A DNA stretch of 64,000 nt, from NCBI RefSeq assembly GCF_030063475.1, contig NZ_JASIRT010000002.1, positions 326,036-390,035 on the forward strand, in the 5' to 3' direction. The position numbers and the translations under genes were made by a program. This DNA comes from Roseomonas sp. E05 (GTDB lineage Bacteria > Pseudomonadota > Alphaproteobacteria > Acetobacterales > Acetobacteraceae). Positions 38,500-47,773 of the stretch are shown here, in pieces (positions within the stretch are counted from its first letter, which is position 1; each line of letters opens with the position of its first letter). The notes under the pieces are model-generated. The model saw only the letters and a list, made by a program, of their open reading frames with translations. It was not told the origin of the DNA and did not search any database.

Positions 38500-40086
38500 A
38501 TGGCTCTTTCACGTCGCGGCCTCATGGCCGCAGCGGCCGCTACCCCTTTCCTGATGCGCGTCGAGGACGCGCTGGCGCAGGGCATCCAGCCCAAGCGTGG
38601 CGGAACCCTCAACACCATCGTCAACCCGGAACCGCCGGTCCTGCATGTCGGCGTCAACAACCAGGCGCCGACGCTGATCGTCGGCGGCAAGATCTTCCAG
38701 GGCCTCCTGCGCTACAGCGCCAAGCTGGAGCCGATGCCGGAGCTGGCGAAGCGCTGGGAGGTGAGCCCGGACGGGCTGGAATACACCTTCCACCTCCAGG
38801 AGAACGTCAGGTTCCACGACGGCAAGCCGATGACGGCCGAGGATGTGGTCTTCTCCATCATGAAGTTCCACATGGAGCTTTCGCCGCGTGCCCGCGGGGT
38901 CTTCGCGCGCATCAAGGAGGGCGTCGCCGTCGATCCGCAGACGGTGAAGTTCACCCTCTCGGCGCCCTTCGAGCCCTTCCTGCTGATGTTCGACGTGACC
39001 GTCTCGGCGATCGTGCCGAAGCACCTGTTCGAGGGCCAGGACTACCGGCAGGCGCCGGCCGTGCAGAAGCCGGTCGGCACCGGGCCGTTCAGGTTCGCCG
39101 AGTGGCAGCGCGGCAACTTCATCCGCCTGGAGCGCTTCGACGGCTACTGGAAACCGAACCAGCCCTATCTCGACGCCATCATCTACCGCGTCATTCCCGA
39201 CAGCCAGTCGCGCCGCCTGGCGCTGGAGACCGGGCAGGTCATCCTAACCCAGTCGAACGACATCGAACCTTTCGACGTGCCGCAGATGCGCGCGCAGCCC
39301 AACCTGGAGGTTCAGACGGCAGGCTGGGAATATTTCGGCCCGCTGATGTGGGTGGAGCTGAACCATCGCGTCAAGCCGCTCGACGATGTGCGGGTTCGCC
39401 GCGCCCTGGCGCATGCGGTCAACCGCGACTTCATCGCGCAGCGGCTCTGGTTCGGCATCGGCAAGCCGGCGACCGGGCCGGTCGCCAGCACCACCCGCTT
39501 CCATGAGCCCGGCGCCAAGATGCCGGCCTATGACGTCGAGGCCGCCAAGAAGCTGCTCGACGAGGCCGGGCTGAAGCCGAACGGGCAGGGGGTGCGCTTC
39601 GCCATCAAGCACATGAGCCTGCCCTATGGCGAGGTGTTCACCCGGCTCGCGGAGTTCCTGCGGCAGTCGCTGCGGCAGGTCGGCGTGGACCTGCAGCTGG
39701 AGAGCGTGGATGTCGGCACCTGGGCGCAGCGCACCGCCAACTGGGACTTCGACACCACCATCAACTATCTCTACCAGTACGGCGATCCCACGCTCGGCGT
39801 GGAGCGCAGCTACGTCTCGACCAACATCAAGAAGATCCTGTTCTCCAACGTCTCGGGCTACGCAAACCCGAAGGTGGACGAGCTCTTCACCGAGGCGCGC
39901 GATGCCGCCGATCCAAAGCAGCGCCAGGCCTCCTTCAGCGCGGTGCAGAAGATCCTGGTGGAGGACGTGCCGCTGGTCTGGCTGATGGAGATGGCCTTCC
40001 CGACCATCCATGACAGGAAGCTGCACAACGTGATCACCTCGGGCGCGGGCGTGCACGCCAGCTTCGACGACGTGTTCCTGGCCTGA
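38500..40086 (+). CDS. Peptide-type ABC transporter substrate-binding protein
   Basis: A 528-residue SBP family 5 protein, first gene of a seven-gene operon. SRRGLMAAAAATPFLM is a Tat-like signal, cleaved probably after DALAQ near residue 27. YTFHLQENVRFHDGKPMTAED and PVGTGPFRFAEWQRGNF are family signatures. It should capture the transported peptide or amide and hand it to the following permeases. GGGAG about ten bases upstream supports the ATG. The three hydrolase genes at the end of the operon indicate a modified peptide or N-acyl/N-carbamoyl amino acid as ligand. Confidence 0.94.
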   Translation: MALSRRGLMAAAAATPFLMRVEDALAQGIQPKRGGTLNTIVNPEPPVLHVGVNNQAPTLIVGGKIFQGLLRYSAKLEPMPELAKRWEVSPDGLEYTFHLQENVRFHDGKPMTAEDVVFSIMKFHMELSPRARGVFARIKEGVAVDPQTVKFTLSAPFEPFLLMFDVTVSAIVPKHLFEGQDYRQAPAVQKPVGTGPFRFAEWQRGNFIRLERFDGYWKPNQPYLDAIIYRVIPDSQSRRLALETGQVILTQSNDIEPFDVPQMRAQPNLEVQTAGWEYFGPLMWVELNHRVKPLDDVRVRRALAHAVNRDFIAQRLWFGIGKPATGPVASTTRFHEPGAKMPAYDVEAAKKLLDEAGLKPNGQGVRFAIKHMSLPYGEVFTRLAEFLRQSLRQVGVDLQLESVDVGTWAQRTANWDFDTTINYLYQYGDPTLGVERSYVSTNIKKILFSNVSGYANPKVDELFTEARDAADPKQRQASFSAVQKILVEDVPLVWLMEMAFPTIHDRKLHNVITSGAGVHASFDDVFLA

Positions 40087-40092
40087 GCAGGC

Positions 40093-41075
<983 letters not shown>

Positions 41076-41079
<4 letters not shown>

Positions 41080-41921
41080 ACAGCTTCTGGCGCAATTTCG
41101 CGCGCAACCGCGGCGCGGTGGTGGGCCTCGTCATCCTGCTGCTGGTGATCGCTCTGGCGGTGCTGGCGCCGGTGCTCTTCCCGGGCAGCCCCTGGGACAT
41201 GGTCGCCGCACCCTTCGCGCCACCGGGCGAGATGGGCATGCTGCTCGGCTCCGACAGCCTCGGCCGGGACGTGGCCGCAGGCATCGCGCATGGCGCGCGG
41301 GTCTCGCTGCTGGTGGGGGCGGTCTCCACCGTGGCGGCGCTGGCCATCGGCGTCACGCTCGGCGCGGTCGCCGGCTATCTCGGCGGGCTGGCGGACGAGG
41401 TGGTGATGCGCTTCACCGAATTCTTCCAGACCATCCCGAGCTTCGTGCTGGCGATCCTGCTGGTGGCGATCTTCACGCCCACCATCCAGTCCATCGTCTT
41501 CGCCATCGCCGTGGTCTCCTGGCCGCCGGTGACGCGGGTGGTGCGGGCCGAATTCCTGTCACTGCGCTCGCGCGAATTCGTGCAGGCGTCGGAGGTGCTC
41601 GGCAAGTCCCGGCTCTCCATCGTCATGGGCGACATCCTGCCGAACGCGCTCTCGCCCATCGTCGTGCTCTCCTCGCTGATGGTGGCGACGGCGATCCTGC
41701 TGGAGAGCGCGCTCTCCTTTCTCGGGCTGGGCGATCCCAACATGATGTCCTGGGGCTTCCTGATCGGCTCGGGCCGCAGCGTCATCCGCATCGCCTGGTG
41801 GATGAGCGTCTTCCCCGGCATCGCCATCTTCCTCACCGTGCTGTCGCTGAACCTGGTGGGCGAGGGACTGTCGGATGCGCTGAACCCGCGCCTGGCGCGC
41901 AACCGCGGAGGCGCGGCATGA
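41076..41921 (+). CDS. ABC transporter permease, DppC type
   Basis: A 281-residue partner permease. The N-terminal FARNRGAVVGLVILLLV and LLGSDSLGRDVAAGIAHGAR are DppC/OppC signatures, and the EAA-like loop is VQASEVLGKSRLSIVMGDIL. Overlaps the DppB-type gene and the following ATPase gene by four bases on each side, so the three are translationally coupled. Confidence 0.95.
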
Positions 41922-43531
41922 CCCGGCTGCTGACCGTCGAGAACCTCACCGTCGGCCTGCCGCGCGGCGCCGACCGGCCGAACGCGGTGGAGAACCTCTC
42001 GTTGCATCTGGATGCGGGCGAGATCCTCTGCGTCGTCGGCGAAAGCGGCTCGGGCAAGTCGATCACCGCCAACACGGTGATGGGGCTGCTGCCAAAGGGC
42101 CTGCCGGTGAAGAGCGGCCGCATCACGGTTGAGGGTGAGTCGCTGCTCGACCTCTCGGCCGAGGAACTGCGCGAGCGGCGCGGCGCCCGCATGGCCATGG
42201 TGTTCCAGGAGCCGATGACGGCGCTTAACCCGCTGATGCGGGTGGGCGACCAGATTGCCGAGGCTCTGGCCGTGCATGGCAAGGGCGGCGAAGCGAAGGC
42301 CCGGGTGCCCGAGTTGCTGGAGGCGGTGAATCTGCCCGATCCGGCGGCCATCGCGCGGATGCACCCGTTCCGCCTCTCCGGCGGGCAGCGGCAGCGCGTG
42401 ATGATCGCCATGGCGCTGGCGCTGGAGCCGGCGCTGCTGATCGCCGACGAGCCGACGACCGCGCTCGACGTCACCACGCAGATGCAAATCCTGCACCTGA
42501 TCCGCGAGATCCAGCAGCGGAAGGGTATGGGCGTGATGTTCATCACCCATGACTTCGGCGTGGTGGCGGAGATCGCCGACCGTGTGGCGGTGATGCAGCA
42601 CGGCCGTGTCGTCGAGGAAGGGTCGGCGGCGGAGATCCTGAACGCGCCGAAGCATCCCTATACCCGTGCGCTGATCGCCGCGGTGCCGCATGGCGCGGCG
42701 TCCGACCGGCCGCCGATCCGCCCGGCGCCGGTGCTGGAGATGAAGGGCGTCACCAAGACCTACCAGCGCGGCGGATGGTTCGGCGCGCGGGCGGTGGTGA
42801 AGGCGGTGCACGACGCCGACTTCGTCCTCAACAAGGGCGAGACGCTGGGGCTGGTGGGCGAGAGCGGCTCGGGCAAGTCCACCCTGGCGCGCTGCGTGGT
42901 GCGGCTGGTCGAGCCGGAACAGGGAGAAATCCTGTTCCACGGCGCCGATCTGCGGCCGCTCTCGCGCCAGGGCTGGCTGCCCTATCGCAGGCGCATCCAG
43001 ATGGTGTTCCAGGACCCCTACGGCTCGCTCAACCCACGCCGCAGCGTAGGCCGGGCGATCACCGAGGGGCCCATCACCCATGGCGTGCCGCCCGCCGAGG
43101 CGCGCGCGCGGGCGCTGGAGCTGCTGCGGCTGGTGCGGCTCGATGAATCCGCCATGGACCGCTACCCGCACGAGTTCAGCGGCGGGCAACGGCAGCGGAT
43201 CGGCCTGGCGCGGGCGCTGGCGATGCAGCCGGAACTGCTGATCGCCGACGAGCCGGTCTCGGCGCTCGACGTCTCGGTGCAGGCCCAGGTGCTGGACCTG
43301 CTGGCCGAGATCCGGCAGCGGCTCGGGCTCACCATGCTGTTCATCACGCATGACCTGCGGGTGGCCGCGCAGATCTGTGACCGGATCGCCGTGATGCAGC
43401 GCGGCGCCATCGTCGAGCAGGGGCCGACGGCGGAGGTCTTCGGCGCGCCGAGGCATCCTTATACCCGCGCCCTGCTGGACAGCATCCCCGGACGGGGCTG
43501 GACTCCCCCCGTACTGACCGAATCCGCGTGA
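41918..43531 (+). CDS. ABC transporter ATPase with two fused ABC domains (DppD-DppF fusion)
   Basis: A 537-residue protein carrying two complete nucleotide-binding domains that power import. Each half has a Walker A GESGSGKS (about residues 43 and 320), a signature (LSGGQRQRV and FSGGQRQRI), a Walker B leading to ADEPTTALD or ADEPVSALD, and an H-loop. The oligopeptide ATPase C-terminal motif HPYTRALIAAVP ends the first half. Dipeptide systems usually split these as DppD and DppF; the fused form is known in many alphaproteobacteria. Translationally coupled to the DppC-type gene. Confidence 0.95.
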   Translation: MTRLLTVENLTVGLPRGADRPNAVENLSLHLDAGEILCVVGESGSGKSITANTVMGLLPKGLPVKSGRITVEGESLLDLSAEELRERRGARMAMVFQEPMTALNPLMRVGDQIAEALAVHGKGGEAKARVPELLEAVNLPDPAAIARMHPFRLSGGQRQRVMIAMALALEPALLIADEPTTALDVTTQMQILHLIREIQQRKGMGVMFITHDFGVVAEIADRVAVMQHGRVVEEGSAAEILNAPKHPYTRALIAAVPHGAASDRPPIRPAPVLEMKGVTKTYQRGGWFGARAVVKAVHDADFVLNKGETLGLVGESGSGKSTLARCVVRLVEPEQGEILFHGADLRPLSRQGWLPYRRRIQMVFQDPYGSLNPRRSVGRAITEGPITHGVPPAEARARALELLRLVRLDESAMDRYPHEFSGGQRQRIGLARALAMQPELLIADEPVSALDVSVQAQVLDLLAEIRQRLGLTMLFITHDLRVAAQICDRIAVMQRGAIVEQGPTAEVFGAPRHPYTRALLDSIPGRGWTPPVLTESA

Positions 43532-43542
43532 AGGACCGACCC

Positions 43543-44832
43543 ATGCCCCAACTCGACCCCGGCATTCGCCGCGCCATCCTCGATGCCGTCGCGGCGCTGG
43601 AAGGGGAGGCCGTCGCGGCCCTTGAGCGGCTGGTGCGCTGCCCCTCCACTCTGGGCAACGAGGCCTCCGCCCTGGAGGAGATGGCGCGCAACTACCAGTC
43701 GCTTGGCCTCGACCCGATCCGTATCCCGACGGTGCCGGCGAAGCTGGCGGAGCATCCCGGCTTCTCGCCGCCGCTGATCTCCTACGAGGGGCGGGACAAC
43801 GTCGCCGCCGTCTTCACACCGCGCGAGAGGAAGGGGCGCTCCCTGGTGCTGCAGGGGCATGTGGACGTGGTGCCGGAAGGCGCCGCCGATATCTGGCAGA
43901 CCCCGCCCTACGAGCCCTCGATCCGCGATGGCCGCATGTACGGCCGCGGCGCCGGCGACATGAAGGCGGGCGACATTGCCAATGTCATGGCGTTCCGCGC
44001 GCTGCAGATGGCCGGGCTGCAGCCGGCGGCCGAGGTGCAGTTCCAGTCGGTGATCGAGGAGGAATGCACCGGCAATGGCGCGCTGGCCTGCATGCTGGCG
44101 CTGCCGAAATGCGATGCCGTCATCATCCCCGAGCCCGGCCCGGGCGTGGAGGGCCTCTACACCGCCGAGGTCGGCGTCATCTGGGCCTGGGTGACGGTGA
44201 CGGGCCGCCCCGTGCATGTGCGGGACATGCAGGCCGGCGTGAACGCCATCGAGGCCGCCTATGTCATCTCCCAGCGCTTCAAGGACTACGAGGCGGAGAT
44301 GAACCGGGCGGAGAACATCCACTCCAGCTTCTTCGGCGTGAACCATCCGGTGAACGTGAATTTCGGCACCGTGCAGGGCGGCGAGTGGAACAGCTCCGTG
44401 CCCACCCGCGCCAAGATCGGCCTGCGCGTCGGCATCATGGTCGGCAACACGGCGAAGCGGGTGAAGGCCGATATCGAGCGCATCGTCGCCGAGGCCGGCG
44501 CGGACGAGCGGCTGCGCGGCACCAAGCTGCAACTGGAATTCGCCGGCTTCATGGCCGACCCCTGCGTCTTCGACAAGGAGGCGCCCATCGTGCGGATGGT
44601 GCAGCGCCACTTCGCCGAGGCGAACGGCCGCGAGCTGCGCGACTATCCGGCTTCCGGCCTGACCGACGGGCGGTTCTTCACCCTCTACCAGGACACGCCG
44701 GTGGCCTGCTTCGGGCCGGACGCGGATTCCATCCACGGCATCGACGAGAGCGTCAGCCTGGAGAGCTTCCACGCCACCACGCGGACGATCGCGCTGACCA
44801 TGGCCGAATGGTGCGGAGTGGAAAAAGCATGA
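43543..44832 (+). CDS. ArgE/DapE-family M20 deacylase
   Basis: A 429-residue zinc hydrolase of the acetylornithine/succinyl-diaminopimelate deacylase group. VLQGHVDVVPEG supplies the first metal ligands, YGRGAGDMKAGD the bridging Asp, and SVIEEECTGNGAL the catalytic Glu pair. The late IHGIDESV holds a metal His. AAGGA seven bases upstream supports the ATG at 43543. It is 11 bases after the transporter ATPase gene and overlaps the next hydrolase by four. Probable role: removing an acyl group from the imported compound in the cytoplasm. Confidence 0.92.
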   Translation: MPQLDPGIRRAILDAVAALEGEAVAALERLVRCPSTLGNEASALEEMARNYQSLGLDPIRIPTVPAKLAEHPGFSPPLISYEGRDNVAAVFTPRERKGRSLVLQGHVDVVPEGAADIWQTPPYEPSIRDGRMYGRGAGDMKAGDIANVMAFRALQMAGLQPAAEVQFQSVIEEECTGNGALACMLALPKCDAVIIPEPGPGVEGLYTAEVGVIWAWVTVTGRPVHVRDMQAGVNAIEAAYVISQRFKDYEAEMNRAENIHSSFFGVNHPVNVNFGTVQGGEWNSSVPTRAKIGLRVGIMVGNTAKRVKADIERIVAEAGADERLRGTKLQLEFAGFMADPCVFDKEAPIVRMVQRHFAEANGRELRDYPASGLTDGRFFTLYQDTPVACFGPDADSIHGIDESVSLESFHATTRTIALTMAEWCGVEKA

Positions 44833-46079
44833 GCGGAACCAACCTGCCCGTCTCCGGCGCCCGGCTATGGGACAGCCTCATGGAGATGGCGAAGATCGGC
44901 GCCACCTCGAAGGGCGGCTGCAACCGGCAGACCCTGACCGACCTGGACGGCCAGGCGCGCGCCCTGCTGCAAGAATGGGGCGAGGCGCTGGGCTGCACCG
45001 TCACGGTGGACCGCATCGGCAACATGGTGCTGCGGCGGGAGGGCCGGGACCCCTCGCGCCCGGCCGTGGCCATCGGCAGCCACCTCGATACCCAGCCCAC
45101 CGGCGGCAAGTTCGACGGCGTGCTGGGCGTGCTGGCGGGGCTGGAGGTGCTGCGCGCCCTGCACGAAGCGGGCATCGAGACCGAGGCGCCGGTCGTCCTG
45201 ATCAACTGGACCAATGAGGAGGGCGCCCGCTTCTCGCCGCCGATGATGGGCAGCGGTGTCGCCATGGGCCTGTTCGACGAGGCCGAGGTGCTGGCCAAGA
45301 CCGACCCGGCCGGCGCCGTCTTCGGCGAGGAATTGCGCCGCATCGGCTGGCAGGGCGAGGCCGATCCGGCCGCCTTGCAGTCGCTCGGCGCCTATTTCGA
45401 GCTGCATATCGAGCAGGGGCCGCTGCTGGAGACCGATGGCATCCCGGTCGGCATCGTGGACAGGGCGCTGGGTCAGCTCTGGTTCGACGTGACGGTGACG
45501 GGCGAGGAGGCCCATGCCGGCTCCGCCATGGGGCCGCGCCGGGATGCCATGGTGGCCGCCGCCATCCTCGTGCAGGCGGTGGAGGAGATCGCCCTCGCCG
45601 CTGGCGGCGACGGGCGGGCCACGGTCGGCCGGCTCACCGTCGCGCCGGACAGCCGCAACGTGGTGCCCTCCCGCGTCTGGTTCAGTGTGGACCTGCGGCA
45701 TGGCGACCCCAAGGCCCTGGCCCGCATGGGCGAGGCGCTGGAGGCCCGCGCCGAATCCCTGGCCGCCGAGCGGGACGTGGAGATCGCCGTGGAGCGCTTC
45801 TGGGAGTTCCCGCTGACGCCCTTCGACCCGAAGCTGATCGAGGCGTTGCGGCAGGCGGCGCAGGGCCGCAACCTGCCCTGGCGCACCATGCCGACCGGCA
45901 TCGGGCATGACGCCGTCTATCTCGCGCGGCGGGTGCCCACCGCGATGATCTTCTGCCCCTGCGAAGGGGGCATCAGCCACAACGAGGCCGAATCCATCAC
46001 CCCCGAATGGGCCGAGGCCGGGCTGGTGGTGCTGGCCGATGCCGTGCTGGCCACCGCCGGCCGGGCAACCGGAGAGTAA
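44829..46079 (+). CDS. HyuC/allantoate-amidohydrolase-type M20 hydrolase
   Basis: A 416-residue member of the N-carbamoyl-L-amino-acid hydrolase/allantoate amidohydrolase/beta-ureidopropionase group. IGSHLDTQPTGGKFDGVLGV carries the metal His and Asp, NWTNEEGARFSPPMMGSG the catalytic Glu pair, and ELHIEQGPLLE the next His. The dimerisation domain shows EEAHAGSAMGPRRDA, and ISHNEAE the last ligand. It overlaps the preceding gene by four bases. It suggests the imported compound contains or yields a ureido or carbamoyl group, or a similar amide; the true substrate is unknown. Confidence 0.93.
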   Translation: MSGTNLPVSGARLWDSLMEMAKIGATSKGGCNRQTLTDLDGQARALLQEWGEALGCTVTVDRIGNMVLRREGRDPSRPAVAIGSHLDTQPTGGKFDGVLGVLAGLEVLRALHEAGIETEAPVVLINWTNEEGARFSPPMMGSGVAMGLFDEAEVLAKTDPAGAVFGEELRRIGWQGEADPAALQSLGAYFELHIEQGPLLETDGIPVGIVDRALGQLWFDVTVTGEEAHAGSAMGPRRDAMVAAAILVQAVEEIALAAGGDGRATVGRLTVAPDSRNVVPSRVWFSVDLRHGDPKALARMGEALEARAESLAAERDVEIAVERFWEFPLTPFDPKLIEALRQAAQGRNLPWRTMPTGIGHDAVYLARRVPTAMIFCPCEGGISHNEAESITPEWAEAGLVVLADAVLATAGRATGE

Positions 46080-46085
46080 AGACGT

Positions 46086-47570
46086 ATGCGCATCGCCCTT
46101 GGCGGCTTCCTGCACGAGAGCCACTCCTTCGCCCCGCGCCCGACCACCTGGGCCGAGTTCCAGCACCCCGGCGGCTTTCCGCCCTTCCAGCGTGGCGAAG
46201 GGCTGCTCGACGCGCTGCGCCCGACCTCCGTGCCCTCTGCCGGCGCCATCGCCGAGGCGGAGAGGCGCGGCTTCGAGCTGGTGCCGCTCGCCTGGTGCTT
46301 CGCCAACCCGGCCGGTCCCGTCACCGAGGAGGCCTTCGAGCGGATCAGCGCCTGCATCGTCGCCGACCTCGCCGATGCGCTGGATGCCGGCCCGCTGGAC
46401 GGCGTCTATCTCGACCTGCACGGCGCCATGGTGGCCGAAGGCTACCCGGACGCCGAGGGCGAGCTGCTGCGCCGCGTGCGTGCGGTGGTGGGGCCCGAGA
46501 TGCCGGTGACGGCCAGCCTCGACCCGCACTGCAACCTGACGGCGCTCATGGTGCGCATGGCCGATGCGCTGGTGCCCTTCCGCACCTATCCGCATGTGGA
46601 CATGAAGCAGGCCGGCGCCCGCGCGATGGAACTGCTGGCCGAACGCATCGCCCGCAAGGCGCCCTGGGCCCGCGCCTTCCGTCAGCTCGATTACTGGATG
46701 CCGCTCACCGCGCAATGCACCATGGTCGAGCCGATGGCGGGGGTGATGGCGACGCGGGCCGATCTTGCGGAGCGCGAAGGGATGGCGGAGCTCGCCTTCT
46801 GCTTTGGCTTCCCCTATGCCGATTTCCCGGATTGCGGCGTGGCCCTGGCTGCCTTCGCCGCCGATCCCGCCGCTGCCGAGACCGCCGCCGACGCCCTGGT
46901 GCAATACCTCCAGCAGCGCGAGGCGGATTTCGCCGGCGGCGTGCTCCCGGCCTCCGAGGGCGTCGCCGAGGCGATCCGGCTGGCGAAATCCGCTCAGAAG
47001 CCGATCGTGCTGGCCGACACGCAGGACAATCCCGGCGGCGGCGGCCATGGCGACACCACCGGCCTGCTTGCCGAACTGGTGAGGCAGCAGGCGCCCGCAA
47101 CGCTCGGCATGATCAACGACGCCGAGAGCGCCGCTGCCTGCCATGCTGCGGGCGAGGGGGCCGAGCTCGCCCTCCGGCTCGGCGGCAAGTCGGATGGCGC
47201 GCCGCTGGAGGTGACGGCAAAGGTGCTGCGCCTCTCCGATGGCCGCTTCACCTGCACCGGGCCGATGAGCGCCGGCAACCCGGCCGATCTTGGCCCTTCG
47301 GCGCTGATCGGCATCGGGCCCGTGAAGGTGATCGTGGTGAGCCGCAAGATGCAGGCGCATGACCAGGCGCTGTTCCGCCAGATCGGCGTCGAGCCGGCGG
47401 CGGAGAAGATCCTGGCGCTGAAGAGCAGCGTGCATTTCCGCGCCGACTTCCAGCCGATCGCGGAGAAGGTGCTGGTGGTCGCGGCGCCGGGACCGGTGCT
47501 GGCCGACCCATCCTCGCTGCCCTTCCAGCATCTCCGCCCGGGGCTGCGGACCAGCCCGCGCGGGGGCTAG
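46086..47570 (+). CDS. M81-family metallopeptidase, microcystinase C (MlrC)-like
   Basis: A 494-residue protein with the M81/MlrC layout. The N-terminal half (about residues 1-285) begins RIALGGFLHESHSF with the metal His/Glu and contains GVYLDLHGAMVAEGY, TASLDPHCNLT and YPHVDMKQAG. The C-terminal half has LADTQDNPGGGGHGDTTGLL. MlrC breaks linear microcystin fragments; most relatives have unknown substrates. It is six bases after the HyuC-type gene and last in the operon, before an intrinsic terminator. No signal peptide, so it is cytoplasmic. Confidence 0.93.
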   Translation: MRIALGGFLHESHSFAPRPTTWAEFQHPGGFPPFQRGEGLLDALRPTSVPSAGAIAEAERRGFELVPLAWCFANPAGPVTEEAFERISACIVADLADALDAGPLDGVYLDLHGAMVAEGYPDAEGELLRRVRAVVGPEMPVTASLDPHCNLTALMVRMADALVPFRTYPHVDMKQAGARAMELLAERIARKAPWARAFRQLDYWMPLTAQCTMVEPMAGVMATRADLAEREGMAELAFCFGFPYADFPDCGVALAAFAADPAAAETAADALVQYLQQREADFAGGVLPASEGVAEAIRLAKSAQKPIVLADTQDNPGGGGHGDTTGLLAELVRQQAPATLGMINDAESAAACHAAGEGAELALRLGGKSDGAPLEVTAKVLRLSDGRFTCTGPMSAGNPADLGPSALIGIGPVKVIVVSRKMQAHDQALFRQIGVEPAAEKILALKSSVHFRADFQPIAEKVLVVAAPGPVLADPSSLPFQHLRPGLRTSPRGG

Positions 47571-47654
47571 GCAGGAAGGGCCGCGCTGGCAAGGCATTGG
47601 CCTTGTTTCCGCGGGCCGGCGATGCCGTGTTGAGGCTGCCCCGGAGCGCCGCCT

Positions 47655-47686
47655 GAAAGCCGCGGCCAGTACTGCGGCTTTCTTTT
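47655..47686 (+). terminator. Intrinsic terminator of the ABC/hydrolase operon
   Basis: GAAAGCCGC (47655-47663) and GCGGCTTTC (47674-47682) form a perfect 9-bp stem, immediately followed by TTTT. It lies 85 bases after the M81 gene and before the histidine kinase gene, so the two are separate units. Confidence 0.8.
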
Positions 47687-47773
47687 GCCCAGGACAACCT
47701 CTTGCCGCTCGTGCGATGGTTGTGTTTCGAGGCCGAAGCTCGCGACAACCCAAAGGAATGGGGAGAGCAGACC